Shown piece by piece: positions 16,090 through 24,372 of a DNA stretch of 64,000 nt. How positions within the stretch are numbered: the first letter of the stretch is position 1; each line of letters starts with the position of its first letter. The notes under the pieces are model-generated. The model ran no database searches and was not told the DNA's origin. It saw only the letters and a list, made by a program, of their open reading frames with translations. The DNA is from Burkholderia paludis. Its GTDB lineage: Bacteria > Pseudomonadota > Gammaproteobacteria > Burkholderiales > Burkholderiaceae. The position numbers and the translations under genes are program-made. The stretch lies in the NCBI RefSeq assembly GCF_000732615.1, contig NZ_JPGL01000034.1:1-64000 (forward strand), in the 5' to 3' direction.

Positions 16090-17076
16090 TCAGGCGGTCT
16101 CGGGCTGGAACGCTTCGCCGAGTTGCGTGAGGTGGCGGGCCGTGTCGTGCGCGATGCCGTGCACGATGTCGGCCGCCGGGCGAACGTCGCGAACGAGATC
16201 CGACACCTCACCCGCCCAGATCGCGCGCGTGCGGACGTCGTCGTCGCGAATCGCCTGCGCGTAGGCTTCGCGCACGGCAGCGGGGGCGGCCGGCAGTTCG
16301 CGCTCGCGCCCGACCCATTGCGCGGAAAAGTCGTTTGCGAGCGCCCGGCCCGAATACTCGGCCGGCCATTCGATCCCGCGCACGAGATCGAACGCGCGCG
16401 TGCGCACGGTGTCCTTCTCGGTCGAGTCGATGAGGCGCTGCCGCATTTTCGCGGTCGCGAGCGACTCGTCGGTCGCGACGAAGCGCGTGCCGAGCATGAC
16501 CGCGTTCGCGCCGAGGGCGAGGGCGGCGGCCGCGCCGCGCCCGTCCGCGATGCCGCCCGCGGCGATCAGCGGATACGCATCGCCGACGGCGTCGCGAACC
16601 GCGGGAAGCAGCGGAAAGAGTGCGCGGCGCAGGCTGTGCCCGCCCGCTTCGGCACCCTGCACGATGAGCGCGTCCGCGCCCGCGTCGACGGCGAGCAAGG
16701 CCTGGTCGACGTCGTGCACCTGGACAATGGCGAGCGCACCCCGATCCTTGATCGTACCGACGAACAGGCCCGGATTGCCGAACGACAGCGCGACGACGTT
16801 CGGGCGAAAGGACAGTGCAAGATCGAGCAGCTGCATGTTCTTCTCGACCGTGAACATCACGAGTCCGACGCCCCAGGGCGCACCGAGGTCCGACATCAGC
16901 CCGAGTTCGGCGCGCATCCAGTCCGGATCGCCGTAGCTCGCGCCGACGAGGCCGAGACCGCCGGCGCGGGAGACGGCCCCGGCGAGGCGGCCGCCCGACA
17001 CGCCGCCCATCGGGGCGAGAACGACCGGATGCCGGATGCCGAACAGTTGGGTGACGGGCGAAGTGATGGTGGTCAT
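16090..17076 (-). CDS. Nitronate monooxygenase (2-nitropropane dioxygenase family)
   Basis: 328 residues in an FMN-binding TIM barrel. Conserved pieces are HPVVLAPMGGVSGGRLAGAV near 16-35, VQGAEAGGH near 140-148, AAGGIADGRGAAAALALGA near 177-195 and VMLGTRFVATDES. His at the VQGAEAGGH motif is the usual catalytic base. The family oxidises alkyl nitronates such as propionate-3-nitronate to aldehydes with release of nitrite; many members are annotated only by fold, so the nitro substrate is not certain. It lies 93 bases after the RraA-like gene. Together with the LLM monooxygenase it gives the operon two separate flavin-dependent oxygenases. Confidence 0.88.
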   Translation of the reverse strand: MTTITSPVTQLFGIRHPVVLAPMGGVSGGRLAGAVSRAGGLGLVGASYGDPDWMRAELGLMSDLGAPWGVGLVMFTVEKNMQLLDLALSFRPNVVALSFGNPGLFVGTIKDRGALAIVQVHDVDQALLAVDAGADALIVQGAEAGGHSLRRALFPLLPAVRDAVGDAYPLIAAGGIADGRGAAAALALGANAVMLGTRFVATDESLATAKMRQRLIDSTEKDTVRTRAFDLVRGIEWPAEYSGRALANDFSAQWVGRERELPAAPAAVREAYAQAIRDDDVRTRAIWAGEVSDLVRDVRPAADIVHGIAHDTARHLTQLGEAFQPETA

Positions 17077-17169
17077 GAATTGATCCTCGAATGGGCGAAT
17101 ACAGGGAGTGCGAAGTTCATGCGTAGCCGAATCGGGCGGCGGCGCGGGCCGGCGCGCGCGCCAGACGGG

Positions 17170-17868
17170 TCAGCTCGCGCTCGCGCCGGCGGCCGGCAGC
17201 CACGGCTGGTCGTAGCGATGCACGCGGCGGGCGTCGGCGAGGCTCGCGCCGTCGGTGACGGCGGCGATGATGCGCGACTCGGTCTGCTCGATCGCATGCG
17301 CGCGCTTGATCACTTCCTCTGCGTGCTGCCTCGGGATCGCGACGCAGCCGTTGTCGTCGCACACGATCAGGTCGCCTGGATGCACGACCACGCCGCTGAC
17401 GTCGACGGGCACCTGGGTCGCCTGAAGCTGCGCGCGGTTCTTCGCGGTCTGCATGAAGACCGCCCGGCTGAACAGCGGGTAGTTGAACTGCCTGACGGTG
17501 CCGATGTCGCGCGCGGCGCCGTCGATGACGGTCCCGCGGATATTCCGGGCGACCGCGACGTGCGTGAGGATGTCGCCCCATACCGTGCAGTCGGTGCGGC
17601 CCGCGTTGCTCGAGACGATCACCGAATCGGCGGGCACGTCGTCGATGTAGTTCGCGGCATTCCTGAACCCGGCGGTGTCGCTCACCGGCTCGTAGCGGAC
17701 CGTATACGCGAAGCCCGCGCAGCGCGCGCCGGGCACGCGGGCCGCGAGGCCGTGAATGCCGCCGGAGAGGCGCAGGCTGTCGAGCGCATCCGACAGGGAC
17801 GCAGTGTCGAGCTGGCGGCAGGCGGCCAGGAGATCGTGGTCGTACGCGATGGGTTGAGGTTGGGTCAT
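17170..17868 (-). CDS. RraA-family protein (4-hydroxy-4-methyl-2-oxoglutarate aldolase-like)
   Basis: 232 residues. The core WGDILTHVAVARNIRG followed by TVIDGAARD (113-121) matches the GDxxxxxAxxxGxxGxVxxGxxRD pattern of class II pyruvate aldolases in the RraA fold, with Arg120 and Asp121 as the pyruvate- and metal-binding residues. Enzymatic members cleave 4-hydroxy-4-methyl-2-oxoglutarate or decarboxylate oxaloacetate; RraA itself inhibits RNase E, but the context here is metabolic. The ATG at 17868 overlaps the stop of the dehydrogenase gene by four bases (ATGA), so the two are co-translated. An aldol or decarboxylation step right after an oxidative decarboxylation is chemically sensible, but this order is inference. 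Confidence 0.85.
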   Translation of the reverse strand: MTQPQPIAYDHDLLAACRQLDTASLSDALDSLRLSGGIHGLAARVPGARCAGFAYTVRYEPVSDTAGFRNAANYIDDVPADSVIVSSNAGRTDCTVWGDILTHVAVARNIRGTVIDGAARDIGTVRQFNYPLFSRAVFMQTAKNRAQLQATQVPVDVSGVVVHPGDLIVCDDNGCVAIPRQHAEEVIKRAHAIEQTESRIIAAVTDGASLADARRVHRYDQPWLPAAGASAS

Positions 17869-19052
17869 CTTGAAGAGTCTCGTTGGAGGAGGGCATCGCG
17901 GGATCGGGGCGACGCCAGCTCGAGCGTGCAGCGCTCGACGATGGCGTCGGCGACTTCGCGCGTGGTCGACGTGCCGCCCAGGTCGTAGGTGCGGCAATCG
18001 GTGCGCGCGACGCTGCACACCGCCGAGCGGATCGCGGTTGCTTCGCTCGCGTAGCCGAAGTGATCGAGCAGCAACGCGATCGTGAGGAACATGGCGCTCG
18101 GATTGGCCTTGCCGAGGCCGGCATGCGCGGGCGCGCTGCCGTGCACCGGCTCGAAGTACGCGCCGGATTCGCCGATGTTCGCACTGGGGGCGAGCCCCAG
18201 GCCGCCCATGACACCCGCGCCGAGATCCGACAGGATGTCGCCGAACATGTTTTCCGCGACGATCACGCCGAATCGCTCCGGACGCCTGACCATCCACAGC
18301 GCGACGGCGTCGACGTTGTCGATGGCGACGGCGATCCCCGGATAGTCGGCGGCGACCGCTTCGATGATGTCCCGCGCGAACGCGCCGCTATGGCGCAGCA
18401 CATTGGGCTTGTCGGCGAGCGTGACCTTGTCGAAGCCATGCCGTCGTGCGTAGTCGAATGCGAAGCGGAACAGCCGGGTGAGCCCGTTGCGGGTCTGCAG
18501 CCGTACGGCCATCGACGCGTCTTCCGCGGCGACGTGCTGCCACGGCGCGCCGGCGCGCTGGTGGCGCGACAGTACCGCCTCGAATTCCGCGGGAATACCG
18601 GGGAAATCCAGCCCCGCATACAGGCCCTCGGTGTTCTCGCGAATGACCGCGAACCGGTAGCGGTCGGGGCCCAGCACGTCGACGATCGGCCGGACGTTCG
18701 CGAAGAGATTGAGCTTTTGACGCAACTGGATGACGGGCGACACGTACTGCAATCCCGTGCCGCGAAGTTCCGCCGCGAGCTCGCTCTCCGCCTCGCGCAT
18801 CGGCTTGCTGGTAATGGCGCCGAGCAGCGTCGCGTCGCTCGCGGCGATCTGGTCCCACGTGGCGTCGGGAACCGGATCGCCCCCGGTGCGCCAGCACGTC
18901 CAGCCGATATTGCCGAAGGTCAGCTCGGTTGAAATGCCGAGCGCGTCGAGCACCGGCAGTGCGGCGTGCGTGACCTCGACGCCGATGCCGTCGCCCGGCA
19001 GCACGCAGATGCGTAGCGGCCGCCCCGGCCCGATGTTGGCGCGCGCGTTCAT
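17865..19052 (-). CDS. Isopropylmalate/isocitrate/tartrate dehydrogenase-family enzyme
   Basis: 395 residues of the beta-decarboxylating dehydrogenase family. PGDGIGVEV is at 19-27, the NAD-binding RENTEGLY lies near 138, and ENMFGDILSDLGAGVMGG, GLAPSANIG and EPVHGSAP follow near 265-305 with both metal-binding Asp residues in place. Substrate Arg residues (LRQKLNLFANVRP) are present. These enzymes oxidise a 2-hydroxyacid and lose the beta-carboxyl group using NAD+ and Mg2+ or Mn2+. The RENTEGLY form is closer to isocitrate/homoisocitrate or tartrate types than to LeuB, so the substrate should not be taken as isopropylmalate. The ATG directly abuts the TGA of the aldolase gene. The last 25 residues are extra. 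Confidence 0.87.
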   Translation of the reverse strand: MNARANIGPGRPLRICVLPGDGIGVEVTHAALPVLDALGISTELTFGNIGWTCWRTGGDPVPDATWDQIAASDATLLGAITSKPMREAESELAAELRGTGLQYVSPVIQLRQKLNLFANVRPIVDVLGPDRYRFAVIRENTEGLYAGLDFPGIPAEFEAVLSRHQRAGAPWQHVAAEDASMAVRLQTRNGLTRLFRFAFDYARRHGFDKVTLADKPNVLRHSGAFARDIIEAVAADYPGIAVAIDNVDAVALWMVRRPERFGVIVAENMFGDILSDLGAGVMGGLGLAPSANIGESGAYFEPVHGSAPAHAGLGKANPSAMFLTIALLLDHFGYASEATAIRSAVCSVARTDCRTYDLGGTSTTREVADAIVERCTLELASPRSRDALLQRDSSR

Positions 19053-20075
19053 TCAGAGTGCTCCGACGCGCGTTTCGGCGCGGCGCGCGGGTGCCGCGTG
19101 CGGTTGCGCCGTGGCGGCCTCGCTGGTCTTGCGCTCGTCGCGCACGCGGCGCAGCGTGCGGAACCACTCGGCTTCGGAGCCGTCGGCGAGGGTTGCCGCG
19201 ATCTTCTGCTTCGCGTCGAACGAGATGTTGTATGCGCCGAGCATGATGTCGACGAGCGGTGCGGGCTGGCTGCTTTCGGTGACATGCTGCGCGGCGTACG
19301 ACGACAGCTCGAGCACCTTGACCAGGTCGTAACGGGTGGGCTGGTCCAGGCGGTCGAGGTACGCGACGATCATGCTCAGGTGCAGGTTGCCGGCGCCCTT
19401 GCCCATGCCGCACAGCGACGCGTCGATGTATTCGGCGCCGGCATCGAGTGCGGCGAGCGTATTCGACAACGCGAGCGACAGGTTGTTGTGCGCGTGGAAG
19501 CCGAGCGGTACCGCCACGCGGCTCGCGAGCTTGCTGATCAGGCGCTGCGTGTCGGACGGGATCATGTTGCCGTTGGAGTCGGCGTAGACGACGAGATCCG
19601 CGCCCGCATCCTCGGCGCGTACCGACATTTCGGTGATGGCGTTCAGCGACATCGTCGTCACGTGCGTGACGTTCGCGCTGACCTTCAGGCCGCGCCGCTT
19701 CGCGCTCGCGATCGTGCCGAGACCGTCGTCGAGCTGGTCGGGGCGCAGGCAGACGCGGACCATCGCGACGCCGCGCTCGGTGAGCATGTCCAGGTCGCTG
19801 TCGTCGATGTTGCGCGGGTGCACCATCACGCAGAGATTCGTCTTTCCGTCGGCGGCGTGGACGAGCGCGTCGATATAGCTTTCGTCCACGGCGCTGGTGA
19901 GCCCGTGTTCGTTCTTGCGTACGAACGACCCTTTCCGGTAACCGATCTCGACGTACGGGATGCCCGCGTGCGCGAGCCGGCGCGTCGTCTCGACGGCGAA
20001 TTCGGCCGTGAAATTGAAGTTGTTCCGATAGCCGCCATCCCGCAGGGTTACGTCGGTGATGATGATGTCGTTCAT
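19053..20075 (-). CDS. DmpG/HMGL-like aldolase (DRE-TIM metallolyase)
   Basis: 340 residues. TLRDGGYRNN at 10-19 holds the catalytic Arg12 and metal ligand Asp13; HAHNN at 194-198 gives the two metal-binding His; DASLCGMGKGAGN at 218-230 matches DASLxGMGxGAGN of 4-hydroxy-2-oxovalerate aldolase DmpG. Members cleave 4-hydroxy-2-oxoacids to pyruvate and an aldehyde, or run condensations. DmpG normally works with an acylating aldehyde dehydrogenase; none is here, but an aspartate-semialdehyde dehydrogenase is transcribed divergently. The start at 20075 has GAGG eight bases upstream; an ATG at 20120 would add 15 residues without family match. It is the first gene of the nine-gene operon. The last 40 residues are Ala/Arg-rich and look disordered. 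Confidence 0.85.
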   Translation of the reverse strand: MNDIIITDVTLRDGGYRNNFNFTAEFAVETTRRLAHAGIPYVEIGYRKGSFVRKNEHGLTSAVDESYIDALVHAADGKTNLCVMVHPRNIDDSDLDMLTERGVAMVRVCLRPDQLDDGLGTIASAKRRGLKVSANVTHVTTMSLNAITEMSVRAEDAGADLVVYADSNGNMIPSDTQRLISKLASRVAVPLGFHAHNNLSLALSNTLAALDAGAEYIDASLCGMGKGAGNLHLSMIVAYLDRLDQPTRYDLVKVLELSSYAAQHVTESSQPAPLVDIMLGAYNISFDAKQKIAATLADGSEAEWFRTLRRVRDERKTSEAATAQPHAAPARRAETRVGAL

Positions 20076-20801
20076 TTCTATGCCTCGTTTGAAGAGTTGG
20101 GAAAACGAAACGAAATTCAAGCCTTGAACATGGCGCAGCCGCTTTTGTTATCGATCTGTTCTTTTCTGTTGTTGTTGGACGGAATTTAAGCGATGAGGAA
20201 ATGAGCGTCATCATCCTTGAGGATGATTGGCGGTGGCGGATTTCGGCAGGCCGGAATCGCGGGGCGGTCGCTGCGCGTGCACGTTCGTCGGGCGGCGGCA
20301 CCATGCCTGAGCCGGCGTGCTCCGAAAACGTCCCCGCTCGCCCGACGATGGTGCGAGGCGGTTCGCGCACTACGATTCTTGAGTGAACGCTGGATGACGC
20401 AGCGGCGAATATCCGTTCAATCCACGCCGATGCGCGCCGGTCGTGGACGACTGATCGACAGTATGAGAATCGAATAAGGTTATGACGGGGCGACGTGGGT
20501 GTTGGGGGGCGGGGCGGCAGCCGGTGCGATCCCCGCCGTCGTTACTCGGCGGCGGGTGGGCATCGTCGGTTCCTTATGCGGATCGCGGCTCGCGGATCAG
20601 GCGCCTCACCGGGGCCAGCCAACACAATTGAACGCGATGTTCGCCAGCCCGTTTCGACGCCAGCGAACGGCAGGGATTGAACGAGCTATGAACTGAAATC
20701 ACATCAACACCTTCACCTATGCACTAGCTTGGCATCTGTCGACGCGGCACCATTGCTGCATGAACGCGCTCGCGACAGCTTTTCAACAAGGTAGAGAGAC
20801 G
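20076..20801. other. Divergent control region with operator-like palindrome
   Basis: 726 bases without a credible gene, between the aldolase operon and the asd-like gene. The main landmark is the 18-base palindrome at 20210-20227. The first 120 bases next to the operon are AT-richer and probably contain its promoter. Confidence 0.6.
20210..20227. promoter_or_regulatory. 18-bp palindrome, probable operator of the aldolase/monooxygenase operon
   Basis: ATCATCCT-TG-AGGATGAT is a perfect dyad with 8-base arms. It lies 134 bases upstream of the aldolase start codon. The size and tight spacing suit a dimeric helix-turn-helix regulator; which one is not known. Confidence 0.5.
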
Positions 20802-21917
20802 ATGGCAAAGGTCGGACTGGTAGGTTGGCGTGGCATGGTCGGTTCCGTGCTGCTGAAACGGATGCGCGACGAGGGCGACTTCGCGAAAATCTCGCCGGCG
20901 TATTTCAGCACGTCGGCGGCGGGGCGCACGTATCGCGATCCGCGCGGTGTCGAGCATCGTCTGCTCGATGCGAACTCGATCAAGCAACTCGGCGAGATGG
21001 ACATCGTCATCACCTGCCAGGGCGGCGACTACACGAAGGCCGTCTATCCGGCGCTTCGCGCATCGGGCTGGAATGGTTTCTGGATCGATGCCGCGTCCGC
21101 GAAGCGGATGGACGACGATTCGATCATCGTGCTCGATCCGGTCAACCGCGCGCAGATCGAGGCCGGTATCGCGGCTGGCGTGCGCAACTACATCGGCGGC
21201 AATTGCTCGATCACGCTCTCGCTGATCGGTCTGGCGGGACTGTTCCGCTCCGGTCTGGTCGAGTGGATGAGCATGATGACCTACCAGGCGGCGTCGGGCG
21301 CCGGCGCACGGCACGTGAAGGAATTGCTCGGTCAGATGTCGGCCGTCGCGAAGAGTGTCGACGGCAGCCTCGCCGATCCGGATACGCCGGTGCTCGACGT
21401 GCTGGCGAAGGCGCACGCCGCCGCGCACGCGAGCGACTACCCGACCGAGGCGTTTGGCGTGCCGCTCGCAGGCAGCATCGTTCCGTGGATCGACAGCGAC
21501 CTCGGCAACGGCGTGAGCCGTGAGGAATGGAAGGGCGAGGTCGAGACAAACAAGATCCTCGGGCTGCCGCCGGGCACGATCCGTGTCGACGGACTCTGCG
21601 TGCGCGTTGCCGCGCTGCGAAGCCACTCGGCCGCGATCACGCTGAAGCTGAAGGAGGATTGCGAGCCCGACCAACTCGAAACGCTGATTCGCGATGCGCA
21701 CGAGTGGGTCGACTTCGTGCCGAACAACAAGCAGGAGACGATCCACCGACTGTCGCCGGCCGCCGTCAGCGGGTCGCTGAAGATCGGCGTGGGCCGACTG
21801 CGCCGCCTCAACGTCGGGCCGCACATGTACAGCGTGCTGACCACGGGCGATCAACTGCTGTGGGGAGCGGCCGAACCGCTGCGGCGCGTGCTGAACATCA
21901 TTCTCGACGCACGGTAG
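20802..21917 (+). CDS. asd: Aspartate-semialdehyde dehydrogenase (second-copy candidate)
   Basis: 371 residues, close to the 367 of the E. coli enzyme and collinear with it. GLVGWRGMVGSVL at 5-17 binds NADP, CQGGDYT is at 72-78, and GGNCSITL at 132-139 places the catalytic Cys at 135, the same number as in E. coli. REEWKGEVETNKIL and GLCVRVAALRSHS with the acid-base His follow. The enzyme reduces aspartyl phosphate to aspartate semialdehyde for lysine, threonine and methionine synthesis. I took the ATG at 20802 (AAGG and AGAGAG upstream) because residues before it have no counterpart. In Burkholderia the housekeeping gene is usually near leuB/trp genes, so this isolated copy next to a catabolic-looking operon may be a specialised paralogue; this is inference. 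Confidence 0.92.
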   Translation: MAKVGLVGWRGMVGSVLLKRMRDEGDFAKISPAYFSTSAAGRTYRDPRGVEHRLLDANSIKQLGEMDIVITCQGGDYTKAVYPALRASGWNGFWIDAASAKRMDDDSIIVLDPVNRAQIEAGIAAGVRNYIGGNCSITLSLIGLAGLFRSGLVEWMSMMTYQAASGAGARHVKELLGQMSAVAKSVDGSLADPDTPVLDVLAKAHAAAHASDYPTEAFGVPLAGSIVPWIDSDLGNGVSREEWKGEVETNKILGLPPGTIRVDGLCVRVAALRSHSAAITLKLKEDCEPDQLETLIRDAHEWVDFVPNNKQETIHRLSPAAVSGSLKIGVGRLRRLNVGPHMYSVLTTGDQLLWGAAEPLRRVLNIILDAR

Positions 21918-22222
21918 GGCGCATGACCGGGAGCGGCCGTTCCGGCATCGCCGGATTCGGCCGCCTTGGTGTGACGCGGTGTCCGGAATGACAGGGGGAG
22001 CGCGATTTCCCGCGTAATGATCCGGCCGCCTGACAGGCACAAGGCAATCCGTTGTTCCGGGAGTGTCCTTGTGTCTGCAGCGACGTGGAGCCGCTTCGCA
22101 TGACGGTGCAATCGTTGCGGAGTCGCAGTCACGGCAGGCGACAGCGCGAGCGGTATCCCGTTTCCGCGAGCGCGCTGACGCCGGTGACGAAGCGGCCCGT
22201 CATTGCCGTCGCAGCCGCGTTT
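21918..22222. other. Gap between convergent asd-like and fahA-like genes
   Basis: 305 bases with no gene. The only structure I see is the hairpin at 21933-21964. Confidence 0.5.
21933..21964. terminator. Hairpin after the asd-like gene
   Basis: GCGGCCG (21933-21939) pairs with CGGCCGC (21958-21964), with an inner stem CCGGC/GCCGG. It starts 15 bases after the stop. No U-tract. Confidence 0.45.
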
Positions 22223-23536
22223 TCATTCGGCTTCGGGAAAGGGCAGCACGGTCCCGTAATTCACGCCGAGTCCGATTCGCGCATAGCCTTCCCGTTCGCA
22301 CCAGCCGCGGAAGATGACGGTGTCTCCGTCCTCGAGGTAGCCCCGTTGCTCGCCATTGCCGATGTCGACGCGCTGCGTTCCCGCGACCGTCAGCTCCAGC
22401 AACGCGCCGGCTTCGCCTGCCGACGGCCCTGAAATGGTGCCGCTTCCCAGCAGGTCGCCACTCTGCAGATTGCACCCGCCGACCGTATGGTGGGCGATCA
22501 TCTGGCCCAGCGTCCAGTGCTGGTGCCGGAAGCTGGTTCGGGTCAGCGTGCGAGGCGCGATGCCGTTCGCGAACTGGCGCGCGCTGAGGATCGACGCCTC
22601 GAGCTGGATGTCGAATGCGCCGCTGTCGGCATTGTCTTGCGCACTCAGGTAACCCAGCGGCTGAGGGCGCCCGGGCGCGCGCGACCAGGTCGTACGGTAC
22701 GGCAGCAGTGCTTCGAGGGTGACCAGCCACGGCGAAATCGTGGTGGCGAAGTTCTTCGCGAGGAACGGCCCGAGCGGCTGCATCTCCCACGCCTGGATGT
22801 CGCGGGCCGACCAGTCGTTGAGCAGGCACAGGCCGAAGATGTGCTGCTGCGCTTGCGCCAGCGGGATCGGCCGGCCTCGCAGGTTGCCGGTGCCGATCAC
22901 CGCGCCGATCTCGAGTTCGTAGTCCAGCTTGCGACAGGGGCCGTAGACCGGCGTCGGAGACGCTGTGTCGCGAAACTGCCCCATCGGACGATAGACGTGC
23001 TGGCCACTGACGCCGATCGACGAGGCCCGGCCGTGGTACGCAATGGGTAGCCAGTCGAAATTCTCGCTGACGGCCATGCCGAGCGGGCGGCTGGCATTCA
23101 GCGCATGATCGAGCGAGGTATAGAAATCCGTATAGTCGCCGACGCGCACGGGCACCGCATACTCGGCTTCGTGCTGCGGGACCAGTGTCTTTCGCACGAT
23201 CGCCTCGGCGCTGCTGCCTGTCTCCAGCAATGCAAACAGTGCGTGGCGCAACGCTTGCCATGCGCTCGGGCCCAGGTCCAGGAGCAGGTTGAGTGTCGGC
23301 CCGGATGCGGCGCGTATCGCGTCCGCCGCCAGGCCGTCGAGCCCGATCGATCGCGCCAGTGCGGCGAGGTCGACGATCTGATCGCCGATGCCGATGCCGC
23401 CGCGCCAGGGTTGGTCGCTGGCGGCGCGTCGGAAGACGCACAGCGGCAGGTTTTGCAAAGGAAAGTCGGTGTCGGGCGCGTTTGCCTGCTCGAGCCAGCT
23501 TGTGCGGGACACGTCGTGAGTGTGATTCAGTTCCAT
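22223..23536 (-). CDS. fahA: Fumarylacetoacetase (FAH family)
   Basis: 437 residues, the normal length of a two-domain fumarylacetoacetate hydrolase. Diagnostic pieces are DYTDFYTSLDHA near 128-139, PIAYHGRASSI, LDYELEIGAVIG with the metal-binding Glu pair, NDWSARDIQAWE and PLGPFLAKNFATTISPW. The enzyme breaks the C-C bond of a beta-diketo acid, giving fumarate and acetoacetate in tyrosine breakdown. No homogentisate dioxygenase is nearby; instead it follows a cyclase-family gene by 29 bases and both face a TetR regulator. It may therefore serve a different 1,3-diketone, with the usual tyrosine-pathway copy elsewhere; this is inference. The start ATG at 23536 precedes the conserved N-terminal domain and follows GAAGG. 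Confidence 0.92.
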   Translation of the reverse strand: MELNHTHDVSRTSWLEQANAPDTDFPLQNLPLCVFRRAASDQPWRGGIGIGDQIVDLAALARSIGLDGLAADAIRAASGPTLNLLLDLGPSAWQALRHALFALLETGSSAEAIVRKTLVPQHEAEYAVPVRVGDYTDFYTSLDHALNASRPLGMAVSENFDWLPIAYHGRASSIGVSGQHVYRPMGQFRDTASPTPVYGPCRKLDYELEIGAVIGTGNLRGRPIPLAQAQQHIFGLCLLNDWSARDIQAWEMQPLGPFLAKNFATTISPWLVTLEALLPYRTTWSRAPGRPQPLGYLSAQDNADSGAFDIQLEASILSARQFANGIAPRTLTRTSFRHQHWTLGQMIAHHTVGGCNLQSGDLLGSGTISGPSAGEAGALLELTVAGTQRVDIGNGEQRGYLEDGDTVIFRGWCEREGYARIGLGVNYGTVLPFPEAE

Positions 23537-23565
23537 GGAAACCTTCGGGAAAGGCGTGGCGCGGA

Positions 23566-24372
23566 TCAACCCGCGAACGAGGGCGGGTCTTCGAAGATTG
23601 CGACGGCCCGGGTCCATCCGGCCGACGCGCCGCGGATCTTGTGCGGGAAGCACGAAATGAAGAAGCCGTGCGGAGGCAGGACTTCCAGGTTGTGCAATTT
23701 CTCCAGATGGCAGTAGCCGATGTTGCGGCCTGCCTTGTGCCCTTCCCAGATCAGGGCCGGGTCGTGCGTACCGGCATATTTCCTCGCCGTATGCACGAAC
23801 GGCGCATCCCAGCTCCATCCGTCCGTTCCCGTGAGGCGCACACCGCGCTCGAGAAGGTACATCGTCGCTTCCAGACCCATCCCGCACCCGGAAGAAACGT
23901 AATCGGGCTGCCCGTAACGCTTGCCTGCCCGCGTATTGATCACGACGATCTCGAGCGGCTCGAGCGTGTGGTCGATGCGGCGCAGTTCTGCCTCGACATC
24001 GTCGGCCGTGACGACGTAACCGTCGTCGAAACCGGTGAAATCAAGTTTGACTCCTGGCTGGAAACACCATTCCAGCGGCACTTCGTCGATGGTGATCGAG
24101 GGCTCCTGCTTGCCGGTCGATCGGTTCATCGTGCTGTGGAAGTGATAAGGCGCGTCGAGATGGGTGCCGTTGTGCGTGCTGAGCTGGATGTATTCGATCG
24201 CCCACCCTTCGCTATCGGGCAGGTCGGAAGTCTGCATCCCGGGGAAGAACGCGGTCACGTCCTTCGCCGTTGCCTGGTGGGCCAGATACTGAATCTTCGG
24301 GCCATACCCGGGCGGATCGGAAATGACGTCGTTTTCCAGGTAGATCGAGAGATCGACGAAGCGTCGGGTCAT
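23566..24372 (-). CDS. Cyclase-family metal-dependent hydrolase (kynurenine formamidase-like fold)
   Basis: 268 residues. The metal motif of the family is intact: [11 protein letters not shown] at 67-77 gives His67, His71, Asp73 and His77. The protein opens [14 protein letters not shown], as is usual. Members hydrolyse amides or open cyclic ketones with a Mn2+ or Zn2+ centre; kynurenine formamidase and polyketide-related cyclases/hydrolases are the best known. At 268 residues it is longer than KynB (about 210) and nearer to the isatin hydrolase/cyclase group. It is the first gene of a two-gene unit with fahA and lies opposite the TetR gene, with the palindrome at 24589-24608 between them. A second, distinct cyclase-family gene lies at 35917-36765. 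Confidence 0.85.
   Translation of the reverse strand: MTRRFVDLSIYLENDVISDPPGYGPKIQYLAHQATAKDVTAFFPGMQTSDLPDSEGWAIEYIQLSTHNGTHLDAPYHFHSTMNRSTGKQEPSITIDEVPLEWCFQPGVKLDFTGFDDGYVVTADDVEAELRRIDHTLEPLEIVVINTRAGKRYGQPDYVSSGCGMGLEATMYLLERGVRLTGTDGWSWDAPFVHTARKYAGTHDPALIWEGHKAGRNIGYCHLEKLHNLEVLPPHGFFISCFPHKIRGASAGWTRAVAIFEDPPSFAG

Noticed and set aside
14311-17988. A 1,225-codon + strand frame
   Set aside because: It is antisense to five recognised enzymes and its translation is Arg/Ala/Gly-rich low complexity; high GC3 on the other strand explains the open frame.
20700-20760. Sigma-54 type promoter (TTGGCAT...) upstream of the asd-like gene
   Set aside because: No GC element at the required spacing follows the GG element.
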